NCBI GenBank assembly: GCA_946800325.1
Contig: OX326957.1
Span: 60,113,570-60,177,569, forward strand
Direction: 5' to 3'
Length of the DNA: 64,000 nt
DNA from: Luzula sylvatica
Lineage: Eukaryota; Streptophyta; Magnoliopsida; Poales; Juncaceae
The notes beneath the pieces are model-generated. The model saw only the letters and a program-made list of their open reading frames with translations. It was not told the origin of the DNA and did no database searches. Made by a program: the position numbers and the translations under genes. Positions within the stretch are counted from its first letter, which is position 1. Each line of letters opens with the position of its first letter. Shown in pieces: positions 8,620-19,123 of this stretch.

Positions 8620-10341
8620 TTTGTTGTTAGATTGGTATATTTTTGAAGGGGCTTATGAAGTATTTATAGTGTGAAATTTTGATATGTTAAAGGAGAATTT
8701 TACATTGTCCCCAGATTTCAGCACCACATTATCTATATCCAAATTAACAAACTTAATTAACATTACAATTAATTAATAACGTAAATAATATTTAGCGGTT
8801 CATAACGTTATGATAATTTGTAGCGATAACGATTAGGTCATTAGGTGCAGTATAGCGCATACTATTTACAATGAACAAAATAATTAAGTATCTTATGTAA
8901 TAAAAATAATATTTAAACTAACAAATATTGAACATCTTAAATAAACAATTTATAAACAATTAATTAAATATTTGAAAATGTTCAGTTCCAACAAGTCTAA
9001 ATATCTCAATCTAAATAGAAAAAAGACATTTGGTTTAATTATCAAGCGAAAAATACTTTTATTATTATCATTTTTCATGAAATATATTTTTCAATTAAAT
9101 TCGTTTGATTTTTTATGAATCCACCCACAAATATTTTATTTAGATCCGGATCACAAATCTGCAGTGCTCATTGTTTTGCCTCAAAAGTTAATTATATTGA
9201 TACAACGATTTAACGGAGCTATTTACAGCAATGCAATTAACAAATAACACATAATTAACAATTACTAATTTATATAAGTATTAATTATATATTAATTAAT
9301 TAGAAAATATGAGGTGATGAAATTTGAGGACAGGGTACTTGACCTCAGTATTAAAATAGCATGTTGAAATTAAAAATCATGACTTCTCACTTCATCACAA
9401 TTAAATTATTTGCCAACTAATATACATACCAGTTTATTATGACCTCATTAATCTAGGTTGACATTTAATACGTGCTTTAATACATATGATATGATTTTTA
9501 TATCAATAAGTTGTACAGTAATGTTTATATTTTTATAGGAAAAATATTTCAAATTATAATATTAATGAAAACTAAATACTACAGGCACACACTCCCGATT
9601 TGGCTAGTTCAACTGCACACGCACGATCATTGTCAACGAAAAATCCAATTTGAACTTTGAAATAATCCTATTTTCAACAATATTTCAAAAGTAATTCGAA
9701 ACCTGATTTTAAAAATTCGGTAAACTAATTAAACTAATTTTTCGTTCAAAAAAAAAGAACAGATCTTAAAAATTGATTTCAAAAACTGGATTTTAAAAAT
9801 CCGTTTTCTTATAATCGAATGTTACGTTGGTCAATTTATAATAACCTTCAATATATGTAAAAATACATTTTTTGAAGTGAATGTATATACAAATATTATT
9901 TTAAAACCCACTTTATTAGTTTTAGAAATATATATATTATTTTACAGATTTCAACTTTCTATTTTTTTCAAAACATAACCAAACTTCAATAGAAAAGTCT
10001 TTATGTACCTGATTTGTTTTATGTTTTGTTGAGGTATAGACGATATTTTCAATTTTATATGGCTATTCCTATTATTTGTTATAGTTTATATGATATACAC
10101 GGTAATACATGATAATATACGTTAATACATGACTAAAATTGTTACACCTATTATTCTGTTATGAAATGAATGTAATGATAATTATAAGAAAATTATTTAA
10201 ATCAAATATTTAGTATATATCTTGTATTACATAAATACATTTAAAGGAGAATATTTTTTCTCTTATATTTACGGAAATAATTTTATGCCATAATATTTTA
10301 TTGTATTTTAGGGTTTCTTGGTTAATTTTGTTACTCCATAT
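8620..10341. other. AT-rich intergenic DNA, no gene
   Basis: The first kilobase is part of the duplicated block. No coding region, RNA gene or clean element was recognised beyond that. Confidence 0.5.
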
Positions 10342-10515
10342 CAATGTTTTAAATTGCGATATTGCGGTTCATTGTGCTCGGGATGTAATTTACATATGAT
10401 GACCGATATTGCGCGATATTGCGGTGATATTTAGTTGTTTGCGGCATTGCGTTTTAGTAATATTTATTGCGATTTGAGCTATTGCGGCGTAATTGCGCCG
10501 TTATTTAAATCACTG
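10342..10515. mobile_element. Small hAT-type MITE, 174 bp
   Basis: Imperfect inverted ends (CAATGTTTTAAAT at left, ATTTAAATCACTG at right) enclose GC-richer ATTGCG/GCGATATT motifs. The flanking 8-bp repeats match at 7 of 8 positions (CTCCATAT at 10334-10341, CTCCGTAT at 10516-10523). This is consistent with a hAT target duplication. Confidence 0.7.
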
Positions 10516-10559
10516 CTCCGTATATAAAGGGATCCTGATATATTATAATAATTAGTACG

Positions 10560-10720
10560 AAATATCAAGAAATAATCCCCTCTCTCTCTCTCTCGCAACT
10601 ATTTTATAACACGTTGTCAGCACAAGGTTCTGACCAACCGAGAGATCAAAATTACAATCGCGGCGTCTCTATATCTTTCCCCTTGATCGCTAATCAAAGG
10701 TTCATATGATTAATTTTGTT
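10560..10720 (+). mobile_element. Copia-like LTR end and leader remnant
   Basis: A CT-rich stretch is followed by ATAACACGTTGTCAGCAC and an AGGTTCTGACC string. This resembles the LTR-end/primer-binding/leader region common to several plant copia elements. No coding region follows directly. Low confidence, since it rests on recalled similarity. Confidence 0.35.
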
Positions 10721-11054
10721 TAAATCTCTTTTAAATTTGCAGTAGCAATTTCTTCAATTTCGTGATGTTATTTTGTCTTTTAAAATATAAAGTATCGAGC
10801 GACATATTTGGTACTATATTTGGTACTGTTATGATCGTGAAGTTATTGATATGATAATTGATTTACAATAGTTATTAATTATGGTACTATCACGTTTGCA
10901 ATAACATTCTTTATATTAGTATTGATGTTCAATCATAAGATAGATATAATTCTAAACATTGAGCCTTTTTTTGGTGCTTCCACGCTTCACCTGTGTTGGC
11001 TGTGTTGGCCGTTCGATTAGCTTACTTATCAAGCTATCACAGCCATTGGATCAG

Positions 11055-11130
11055 ATGGAGTGGCCGATGGATCATTATGTGTTAATGGAACAGGTTGGGC
11101 GAGGTGCCTTTGGTGCTGCTATATTTTGGG
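11055..11130 (+). pseudogene. NEK-type protein kinase first-exon fragment, copy 1
   Basis: An ATG begins a frame reading DHYVLMEQVGRGAFGAAI, the start of a NIMA-related kinase with the glycine-rich ATP loop (GRGAFG). It is cut off immediately afterwards by unrelated sequence. No remaining kinase subdomains were found. It sits just upstream of a Helitron-type 3' end, so capture by that element is likely. Confidence 0.65.
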
Positions 11131-11376
11131 GGTAATTATTCTCCTTTTTCTATGCAATTTAATCAATTCTCTTCTTTGAATATTTATTTAATTTCGACGT
11201 CTCATCCGGTTTATTTGCTGTCAATTTTCATATTTGAGACACGTACCGATTCTGGTGCGTACCTGCTCGGAGAAAAAAAGGTACTGGTGACAGTTCATTT
11301 TTTATAATTTGGGGGCAATATATTTTGTCAGGATTATAAAGCCGGTTTGAATATCGAACGTTCGGAATTGGATCAG

Positions 11377-11442
11377 ATGGAGTCGCGAATGCGCGTTGAT
11401 GGACCAGATTAGGGGAGGTCCCTTTGGTGCTGCTATATTTTG
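11377..11442 (+). pseudogene. NEK-type kinase fragment, copy 2 (broken)
   Basis: This is a second copy of the same fragment 322 bp downstream, sharing the upstream string ATTGGATCAGATGGAG and the downstream string GCTGCTATATTTTGGGGGTA. Small internal deletions give a stop codon within about 15 codons. It is a tandem duplicate within the presumed captured segment. Confidence 0.6.
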
Positions 11443-11945
11443 GGGGTAATTCTTCTTCTTTTTTTATGCTAAATTCTCCCCTCCCATTAATTTTTGAATA
11501 CTAGAGATATGGTGAGGCCACGTCACCCTGTTACTGTTCGTCCAGTTACCGTTCATCTTTTTTTTTTTTTTAATTTTATTTTATTTGACATATATATGTC
11601 TGGTGTTCTAAATAAAATATTTGAATTTTTCATGGTATTAATAAATATAATTGACATATGTCTTGTGTTCTAAATAAAATATTTGAATTTTTCATCGTAT
11701 TAATAAAAATAATTTGTATACTATCATTTTACTGTTAACAAAATACTATTCACACAAATACTTTTTGTTAGCCTGAGCTGGTATTATTATTTTTTTTGGC
11801 TTATTATAACATTTTTGATTGGTACCAAGCTGCGTTTTTTTGTGCTTATTATAATATTTTTGATTCGTACCAATTCAAAATATATCAAATAATATATAAA
11901 ATTATTACTTTTGCTTATTATATTATTTCTTATCAAATAATATAC

Positions 11946-11975
11946 CCCGCAGCGAAGCGCGGGATATTGTCCTAG
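11946..11975 (+). mobile_element. Helitron-type 3' terminus
   Basis: A CCCGC...GCGGG stem-loop (11946-11963) is followed after 8 bases by CTAG (11972-11975) and a T. This is the classic plant Helitron end: a hairpin about 10 nt before a CTRR terminus inserted before T. The 5' TC end was not identified, so the size of the element is unknown. It probably covers the NEK fragments to the left. Confidence 0.7.
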
Positions 11976-12029
11976 TAATAATAATTTAATAATAATTTAA
12001 TTTCATAATTTATTTAATTATTTTTCAGT

Positions 12030-12580
12030 GCTTACTATGTGGGACGTGATATTATTTCGAGGAAACCGCACAATGTTATTCCGCAGCACTCTCGCTCTCC
12101 TGGAACTTTACGGTACACTTTCACAACAGACTCATCATTCAAAAAATAAAATTTACAATTAGCCCCCTGAAATTTGTAATATTTGCGAAAGGGTCCGGCG
12201 ATAGTGACAACGAAATACACAGGAGACGCGATAACTTTGCTCCAATCAATAGCAAGTTCGACGTCCGACTCGAGTCAACTCATTCTGATCGCATGCATGG
12301 GGTACCAATTCGTCAGTGAGCCGAAATTGGAGGACCTTAGAGCAAAATACCGTCCCGATGTTCTAGATGCTACGGAGGAACGAGCGAGAGCTGGAGGCAC
12401 TCTAAATGAGCATCAGCTCAGTAGATTTGTAAGATTTGCATTTACGTCCTTGAATTTTTTCAAAATTTCATGACTACATTATTGATATTTTGTGTTTTTT
12501 TGTTCAATTAGCATGCTGTATTGAAACCAGTTATGTCAAGGAGGGTGAAAAATGATGATGACTGAAATGACAGGAATGAT
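12030..12580 (+). pseudogene. Unrecognised three-exon gene tail or captured fragment
   Basis: Three exon-like pieces occur in order. The first, after TTTTTCAG at 12029, reads AYYVGRDIISRKPHNV and ends before a GTACAC donor near 12110. The second is about 12190-12428 and includes YRPDVLDATEERARAGG. The third follows TTCAATTAG near 12511 and reads HAVLKPVMSRRVKNDDD, then stop. Pieces two and three join in phase at GTAAGA/TTAG. The first junction has no clean acceptor. I do not recognise the family. No upstream exons or start were found, so it is most likely a truncated gene. Confidence 0.45.
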
Positions 12581-13010
12581 GATAATTATTTTTGTTTATC
12601 TATTTTATTTTAAATATTTATTTTACTAAATTGTACGTGTGCAATCATCCAGAATTATTCGAGCGAAATTAGGGGGTTCATATTTGTTATATTACTTTGT
12701 AATAAAATAATATTAAAATTTTAAAACTATTATTTGATGACATAAATTCATAGAGGGAAATAACATATGCATATATATGTTGATAGAGTAACTGTTTTAC
12801 TAATTAATAAGAGAATATTGATGATTCTTAAATGGGCAAGAAATATTGGCATTTATTACAATAATAAACGAATGAAATAAATTTTCTTAATATTGGAGGT
12901 CCTAGCCGTTTCTGTCCCTAGCCCTTCCTCTTATAAAATATGCAAATCAAATCATCATAGTATATAAGATGGAAGAAAGGAAGAGAACGAGTGACAGATA
13001 ATACACTCTT

Positions 13011-13150
13011 TTTTTTTTTTTTTGATCATAATGGAGAAGGCTAATATGTCCTCCATCCATTGATGTCAACGGGGATCGAACCCACAACCTCCCACAACAT
13101 ATGATTTTTTGTGTCTCACACTTAACCAACTAGGCTATGGGCCCATTGAC
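13011..13150 (-). mobile_element. tRNA-derived SINE with poly(A) tail
   Basis: On the minus strand it begins near an A-box-like TAGCCTAGTTGGTTAAG and has a B-box-like GGTTCGATCC about 60 nt later. It ends in an A-run (the T-run at 13011-13023 on the plus strand). The 14-bp string GATAATACACTCTT flanks it on both sides (12997-13010 and 13151-13164), a clear target-site duplication. It is not a functional tRNA, because no cloverleaf forms downstream of the B box. Confidence 0.85.
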
Positions 13151-13164
13151 GATAATACACTCTT

Positions 13165-13908
13165 AATCTGACGTTCTCTCTCTCCCTAAATGTTCATACT
13201 ATTCAACGAAATATTGTTTCTTCTCTATTAAACAACTCCGTTACAAAATTGGGTGCTCGGCTTCACATCTCTTGCTACCGAAGTAGATACGACGTTGCTC
13301 GGGGTGGAACCTTGGAGGTGGATAGCGACTAACCCTGCACGAGAGGACGTAATTTATTTTTAGGGCAGCAGTGACTCGATCACGCGGTCACTATCCGAGT
13401 AATTTCGATTTATTAATTTATTTATAATTATTTGATTATTGAATTATTTGCAGATTTATTTTAAAGATAACCAACGATCTAAAGATAGATTAATTATTTG
13501 TTTAGTGTTTAGATTAATATCTGTTAATCGTAAAATATTAAGTATCTACTTGACCATAAAGATCTATTGTATGAAGTCAAAAGTTGTTAGCCATACTTAT
13601 CTTGCAATATGTGATTATCACCGTATATGAATAGATATCATATATCTGGTTAGTTCATGGCCAAATAATATACATATCATAATAAAAATTTGATTCTTTC
13701 TATTGTGGCATGTCGTCTATTATTTTAATTGATTTGTTATTTCCATTGGATATCATGATTCATGGCAGATCTGTTATATCTCAATAAATTATATGCGATT
13801 CCAAATTCATATTATTATATTCTTATAAATATTGTGACTAATTAATATGATTTGTATTCTTCCACGAATTAGAATATTAGTAACTTTCTTTCTTCACGAG
13901 TTTTGATC
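13165..13908 (+). mobile_element. Probable LTR/leader remains upstream of the copia gag
   Basis: This stretch has no coding region and runs directly into the gag start. It includes a GC-richer segment (13240-13400) resembling retrotransposon LTR or leader sequence. No paired LTR or primer-binding site could be confirmed. Confidence 0.3.
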
Positions 13909-15710
13909 ATGACTACTAGAGATGATCTTATAAGTATCAAACCCGACAAATTCGACGGGGTAGGATTCAAACGTTGGCAAAGCCAAATGCAATTTTGGCT
14001 CACCACGCTTGGTTTGTGGGATGCAATAGAATTATCTATTGATAACAACCCCTCCAATGCTCAAACAGTTATTGAATTAGACAAGGACAAAGATAAGAAC
14101 GAAACCGGAAATAAAACCGGTTTTAATCCAATTTATAAAACATTTGAGGAATTGGATTACCATTGTAAAGGCCATATTCTTAGTGCCCTTTCCAATACTC
14201 TTTATTGATGGAATATCGGCGTCACTACCGAGCCTCGCGCAGCGAATTGTGAGGCCCGGTCCGACCCGATCCCAAGGACCACGTCGACGACTCAAAAGTA
14301 CGAATCACGAAATGCAACTAAAACCTATGAAATTAACTCTTTAGAAAATCATACCACGTGAAATTGATCACGGAGACGGGTTGATTCTTGCGTAGTTGAT
14401 GCTGTCCTTGCTTCGACTCTGGCAACTCGCACGTCCCACGCCCGCGCGATTCGACACCTAATTCGAAGCTCCGATTTGTCGTATACAACCGGAATCGTTC
14501 CGGTTAAGATCCGATTTTACCCGTTCTTGCTCTCCTTGGATCACAATAAAATCTCAACTAAGATCTCTGTACCCGTATCCACCTCGAGTTATCGTCTTCC
14601 GGTTACACGTGAATCCTCCTAGTGTATTCACGCGCAAACTTGCTTGAATCTGAAATTTGAGAACTTTTCTCTAAATTCTATCTATTCTCTAATGGTTTTA
14701 TTGAGGAAGAAGATGAAGAATTCTCACACCCATCTCTCCACCAGATCTGAGAATAAATATCATTAATCTCAGATCATATCATTAATTACAGGACAATTAA
14801 TTGGAGATAAAACTGCCAACACAAAATTCGGTACATAGTCCGTTCGAACGCACCTTACGGTTCGTTCGAACGAACTAGCCACTGTTAATGTGTTACATAT
14901 GTGCGTTCGAACGAACCATCCAAGTCTGTTCGAACGAACCATCTCCTGATTCCTGAGTTTACACAATCTCATTGTGAACTCAACCATTTGATCATCCTTA
15001 GTTGTACGTTCTTCTAGTTGATCCAAAATTATATTTCCTTCATTTATGACTTATATTTGTCATTGAGTAGCGTTAAAGAAATTTGGAATACTTTGAATTC
15101 CGAATATAGTCTAGATGATTCCGGTATTGAGAGGTTTAATGTATCATCGTTCCTTAGATTTTCTATGGTTGATGATAAATCTATAAACCTCCAACTTCAT
15201 CAATTCCAAGAACTCATTAGAAAAGTTCAAGTTGGTGAAACGAAATTGTCCAAGGAATTTAAAGTATCTAGTATTTTAGACAAATTACCACCGTCTTGGA
15301 CAAATTTAGACAAATTTCGCTAAGAGTCAAATTCAAAAACAAGGTGAGTTTAACTTCACCCAAGTATTGAACTCTATTCGTGTTGATGATCCACATAGAG
15401 TCAAAAATCGCAAGACCATTGGTGAGGCCAACGTAAATTTTGTTCAAAATAAAAATAACCTCGGGAATCAAAACAAAGGAAAAAACAAGTTCAATCCTAG
15501 AGGAAAATCTTTCAAACATAGCCAAACCTTCAAGAGGACGAATACTAGTAATGGTCAAGGATCAAAAGGTCAAGAAGGAAAATTTTGTTTCGTGTGTGGA
15601 AAGACAAATCACATGGCCGATCCATGTTTTCATCGTAAGACCGAGCCTTTTCATGGACCAAAGAATCAAGCAAATATTATAAAGAAAAATAGTATGGAAC
15701 TTATTCTCAC
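13909..15710 (+). pseudogene. Ty1/copia-type gag, split by a solo LTR and frameshifted
   Basis: The N-terminal part (13909-14205) reads FDGVGFKRWQSQMQFWL, typical of the copia gag family with the conserved W-x3-M-x4 pattern. After the LTR insertion it resumes at 15048 with DLYLSLSSVKEIWNTLNSEYS. A frameshift near 15320 is followed by a basic region and a CCHC zinc knuckle, CFVCGKTNHMADPC (CX2CX4HX4C), encoded near 15590-15630. No protease, integrase or reverse transcriptase follows, so the element is dead. Confidence 0.85.
14206..15042. mobile_element. Solo LTR inserted in copia gag, 837 bp
   Basis: The insert starts TGATGGAATATCGG and ends TTTCCTTCA, the TG...CA rule of LTRs. It is flanked by a perfect 5-bp duplication, TTTAT (14201-14205 and 15043-15047). 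Removing the insert and one TTTAT restores the gag reading frame exactly. There is no internal region, so it arose by LTR-LTR recombination. Inside (about 14839-14942) lie several near-palindromic GTTCGTTCGAACGAAC-type motifs. Confidence 0.85.
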
Positions 15711-15803
15711 TGGATTTTTTAGGCACCAAAACGAGTTGGAGGTAAAGCAACAAAATAAAGGCGCAAAACGAAATAAAGGCGCAGAAGCGGCTATAACGAA
15801 TTA

Positions 15804-17860
15804 AATGTGGATTAAATTTTTTGAAATACACAATACGCAATATGAATTGAAGATAAATAAACGAAATACAAATACGAGTGTGTATGCAGAAGACAAATGT
15901 GCAATACAAAAAAAAATACATATACAAAGAAGGTTTTCTGATACACATACAAAGCACATATATGAATGCGAACACAAAAAACGAAAAAACATAAACAAAT
16001 ATCGATACCAATACCCTTCTCTTATTGAATTGCGTTGCACAAAAAAGAATTCACAAATTCAATGTACATGAAAAGAATACAAAAGCGAATATGGATATGA
16101 AATACATTAAAGGAATACAATTAAGAAATAAATATACTGATACGAAACACAAAAATGAGTACAGAGAAAGAATACAAATGCAAATATGGATATGAAATAC
16201 ATTAACGAATGCAATTACAAATTACAAAATACATTAACGAATGCAAATATGGATAAGAAATAAATATACAAATATGAAATACATACACGAGTACGAAACA
16301 CAAAAATGAAATACGAATACTAATACTGGCACAAACACGCATACATAAACGAGTACGATTACAAATTACAAACTACAAATATGTGAATTACAAATAACGA
16401 AATACATAATCTGAAATAACAAATGCAAAATACAAAATACAAAATACAAGTACATACACGATAGGGCTGGCAAAAAAAACTCGGCTCGAACATTCGTTCG
16501 AGTTCGGCTCGAAGATCGTTCGAAAATAGCTCGTTCGAAAATTGGCTCGAATTTTTCGAGCCGAGCCGAGCCAGCTCGAGCCAACTTCGAGCCGAGTTCG
16601 AGCTGAGTGTTGTTCGGCTCGCGAGCCATCTCTGTTCGAACACTTTTGCACATATACCCTCCATTAATAAATTATTTACCATATAAACCCAGCCCAAATT
16701 TTAAAGCCCAAGCCCAACCAACCCACTCTAAATTCCCATCCAGCATATCCCGCTCCCGCCCCTAACTTCTAACCCTATCTCACTTCTCAGACTCTCCCTC
16801 CCGCGGCGCCCTAACCCTAGCAAGGAGCAGCACAACTTTCTTCTTTCCACTTGATTGAATCCCGCCTCCGACACATAGCGGCAGCTCCTTCCTCTCGGAG
16901 AGTCTCTGATCGGGACGAGTTCACAAAACTGAGACAAGCTGTTAGCTGGCCTCGAGCTTTTTCCGATCTGGCCTCGAGCTTTTCCGATCTGGCCTCGAGC
17001 TCTTTCGTCCTCTTCCTCCTCTTTCGAGCCGGATCGAGCCGAGCCGAGCTGGCTCGACATTTTACCGAGTCGATCTCGAGCTGGACTTCGGAGCTCGAAC
17101 CCCTCCTACGAGTCGAGCCGAGCTGGCTCGAACCAGACTCGAGCCGATCTCGAGCTGGGTGGTGCTCGGCTCGGCTCGGTAAATTGCCACCCCTAATACA
17201 CGAGTATGGAAAATAAAAAGAAGCACAAAAAAATACAAAATGCATACACGAATACAAATACGAATATGAATATGAAAAACACAAGCACAAACACGAATAC
17301 AAAATCCTATACTTCAAATACGAAATGCGAAATAAACATATGCGAACACGAATAAGAAATACAAAAAAAATTTCAAATACAAATATAATCCAAAAAGAAC
17401 ACATAAATAAAAAAACGAGTATGAAATACGCCATACGAATAACGAAATACGGAATATGAAATACGAAGACGGAAACAATAAAACAAAGATCACCGCTAAA
17501 AACAAAGCAACAACTAAATACGATATACGAAATAAGAATTAAGAATAACAAATTACAAGCTATCAACTACGAAATACGGAATACGTATAATAATAAGAAT
17601 ATGAATACACGATACGAATGTGAATACAAATATGATAATAAAACATAAAATATGGCAAATACAACATCATTAACAATACAAGGTACAAAATACGAAATAC
17701 AAATACTAGACAAATATGCAAATACGAATTGCCAATAAAAATACCAATGAACATAAAAAAACAAAGACATGTATGAATACCAAATACAATTACGGAATAC
17801 AAATAGAAATAGCAACACGAGTACGAAATAAGAGTATGTATATGGACTCCCATATTTGAC
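15804..17860. repeat. Degenerate AATACGA/ATACAAATACGA tract
   Basis: About 1.3 kb in two parts (15804-16461 and 17196-17860, interrupted by a hAT element) is built from imperfect AAATACGAATAC, ATACAAAT and CGAAATAC words on the plus strand, with very few long identical units. Open frames on the minus strand are rich in Phe, Tyr, Ile and Cys only because of this composition. It looks like an old, diffused micro- or minisatellite. Confidence 0.7.
16462..17195. mobile_element. Non-autonomous hAT-type element, 734 bp, with gene-like interior
   Basis: Inverted ends TAGGGCTGGCAA and TTGCCACCCCTA are flanked by a perfect 8-bp target duplication, ATACACGA (16454-16461 and 17196-17203). Subterminal arrays of CTCGGCTCGA/TCGAGCCGAG dominate both ends. 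The centre (about 16690-16870) is GC-richer, with AACCCTA motifs and GGCGCC, resembling a gene 5' region that may have been captured. Confidence 0.85.
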
Positions 17861-17962
17861 TTCCTAATTTAAGCCGTTAATCTTTTCAAAAGGACTGAGA
17901 TCAATCACCAAAATACACACTCAATTTCCCTTTCCCGTGAACCAAACATCCTTCTCCTAATC

Positions 17963-18001
<39 letters not shown>

Positions 18002-18214
18002 GTGTTTCTTCTTCCATGGTCGTCGTGAGAACCTCTCTGCCTTTGTTAACCCTGGTCGTGAAAACCTCCTCTCTCGTCAGATCAGATCTCAACCTCGTCA
18101 GATCGAATCCACCAGATGCTACTTCTCTCTTCATCAAATGGTATGGATTATTAAAAAATTAGTTACATATTCGTATTTCTATTTCGCGAGATTGAGACAT
18201 ATATGTAAAATTTT
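17861..18214 (+). other. CT repeat and 5'-leader-like sequence
   Basis: A (CT)n tract at about 17965-17998 is followed by GC-richer, pyrimidine-rich sequence that looks like a gene leader (TCTTCTTCCATGGTCGTCG). No supported coding region follows before the duplicated block starts. Confidence 0.35.
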
Positions 18215-18310
18215 CAATTATTTGGAGGTACTTTTTCATTTTTCAATAATAAAGGGCTTTTTAGCAATTTTCAATTATTTTCTGAGGCATATATGTAAAT
18301 TTGGGACAGG

Positions 18311-18570
18311 TATCGTCTCCGGGTGCGGAGAGAGTGATAAGAATTCCAGAAGACTTGGAGCGATTCAAAGATAGGACAATGTATGTAAAATATTACGTCA
18401 CCGACGATGCGGGTCCACAGAAGGAAAATGCGGATGTGAAGGCTAATAGACCTCGAAAAGGAAGGCCTATGAATAAGAAACAAAAAGAGTGGCGATTAAC
18501 AACAGGTTTTGATTCTTTGAAATTAGTTCGGTTATATTTGGATTGTCAGTTTATTATCATGAATTTATAA
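18311..18570 (+). pseudogene. RimP-like last-exon fragment with 60-bp internal deletion
   Basis: Begins after GGGACAG with VSSPGAERVIRIPEDLERF and matches the last exon of the 4.96 kb gene closely. It lacks 20 in-frame codons between the lysine-glutamate-asparagine (KEN) string and ADVKANRPRKG; short GAAATG-like words at the breakpoints suggest slippage. The original stop codon is mutated (TAG to CAG), so the frame runs a few codons further. Exons 1-4 are missing, so it is not expected to function. Confidence 0.8.
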
Positions 18571-19123
18571 TCGAAGTGTTATATTATTAGATTTAAGGGA
18601 ATAATATTTTTAGGGCAATCTGAGGGAATAATTCATAATAGAAAATTGAAGCAAGTTGGATTCTTATATTGTGGCCATATTTTTTCTTGGATTTGCATTG
18701 CTAGTTAATTTTATAGTATTCATGACATTTCTTCCTGGTATTACCTTCCCAATCCATAAATTTGGTATTGACCAACCAATTTCTTTTGTTTTTCGATTAT
18801 ATACTCTTTGTCCTTCATGTATTTTTTAGAAGCGTGGACTCGTGATTTATTTGAGGCCTAACCGTTTCGCGAAGACTTTTTTTTGTTAACAAGAAATTTA
18901 ATTTTTTACATCATGCATTTACTAAAGTGATGCTTGCAATACATAAACACAATATACTTTTATTTTATATACAAAACATTTGTACAAACAAATTGCAGAA
19001 ACAAAGAAAACATTACATTAACAAACCAACACGAAATAAAAAATAATAATTACAAGCGCGCAATACCACAACAATCGAGTGTTCAAGACACAACATATTA
19101 TGATCATAAAACATTTGAGACGA

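Larger units (their letters stand above)
5940..9650. repeat. Segmental duplication, copy A (RimP last exon, TED7-like gene and flank)
   Basis: The end of RimP exon 4, intron 4, exon 5, the intergenic region, the TED7-like gene and about 1 kb beyond it are repeated in the same order and orientation at about 18215-21800. Shared landmarks include ACTCCCGATTTGG near 9592 and a similar string near 21742. The copies have diverged at many positions and by indels, so the event is not recent. Boundaries are approximate. Confidence 0.8.

Noticed and set aside
7049..8674. 541-codon plus-strand open frame of Gly-Gly-Asp/Thr repeats (collagen-like)
   Set aside because: It is the antisense of the proline array. 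The minus frame has the conserved membrane segment and a paralogue with the same ends, so the plus frame is a shadow.
13083..13145. tRNA-like sequence with A and B boxes
   Set aside because: No acceptor or anticodon stem forms; A-tail and target duplication show it is a SINE.
17563..17853. Phe/Tyr/Ile-rich minus-strand frames suggesting membrane proteins
   Set aside because: They follow directly from the AATACGA-type tract composition.
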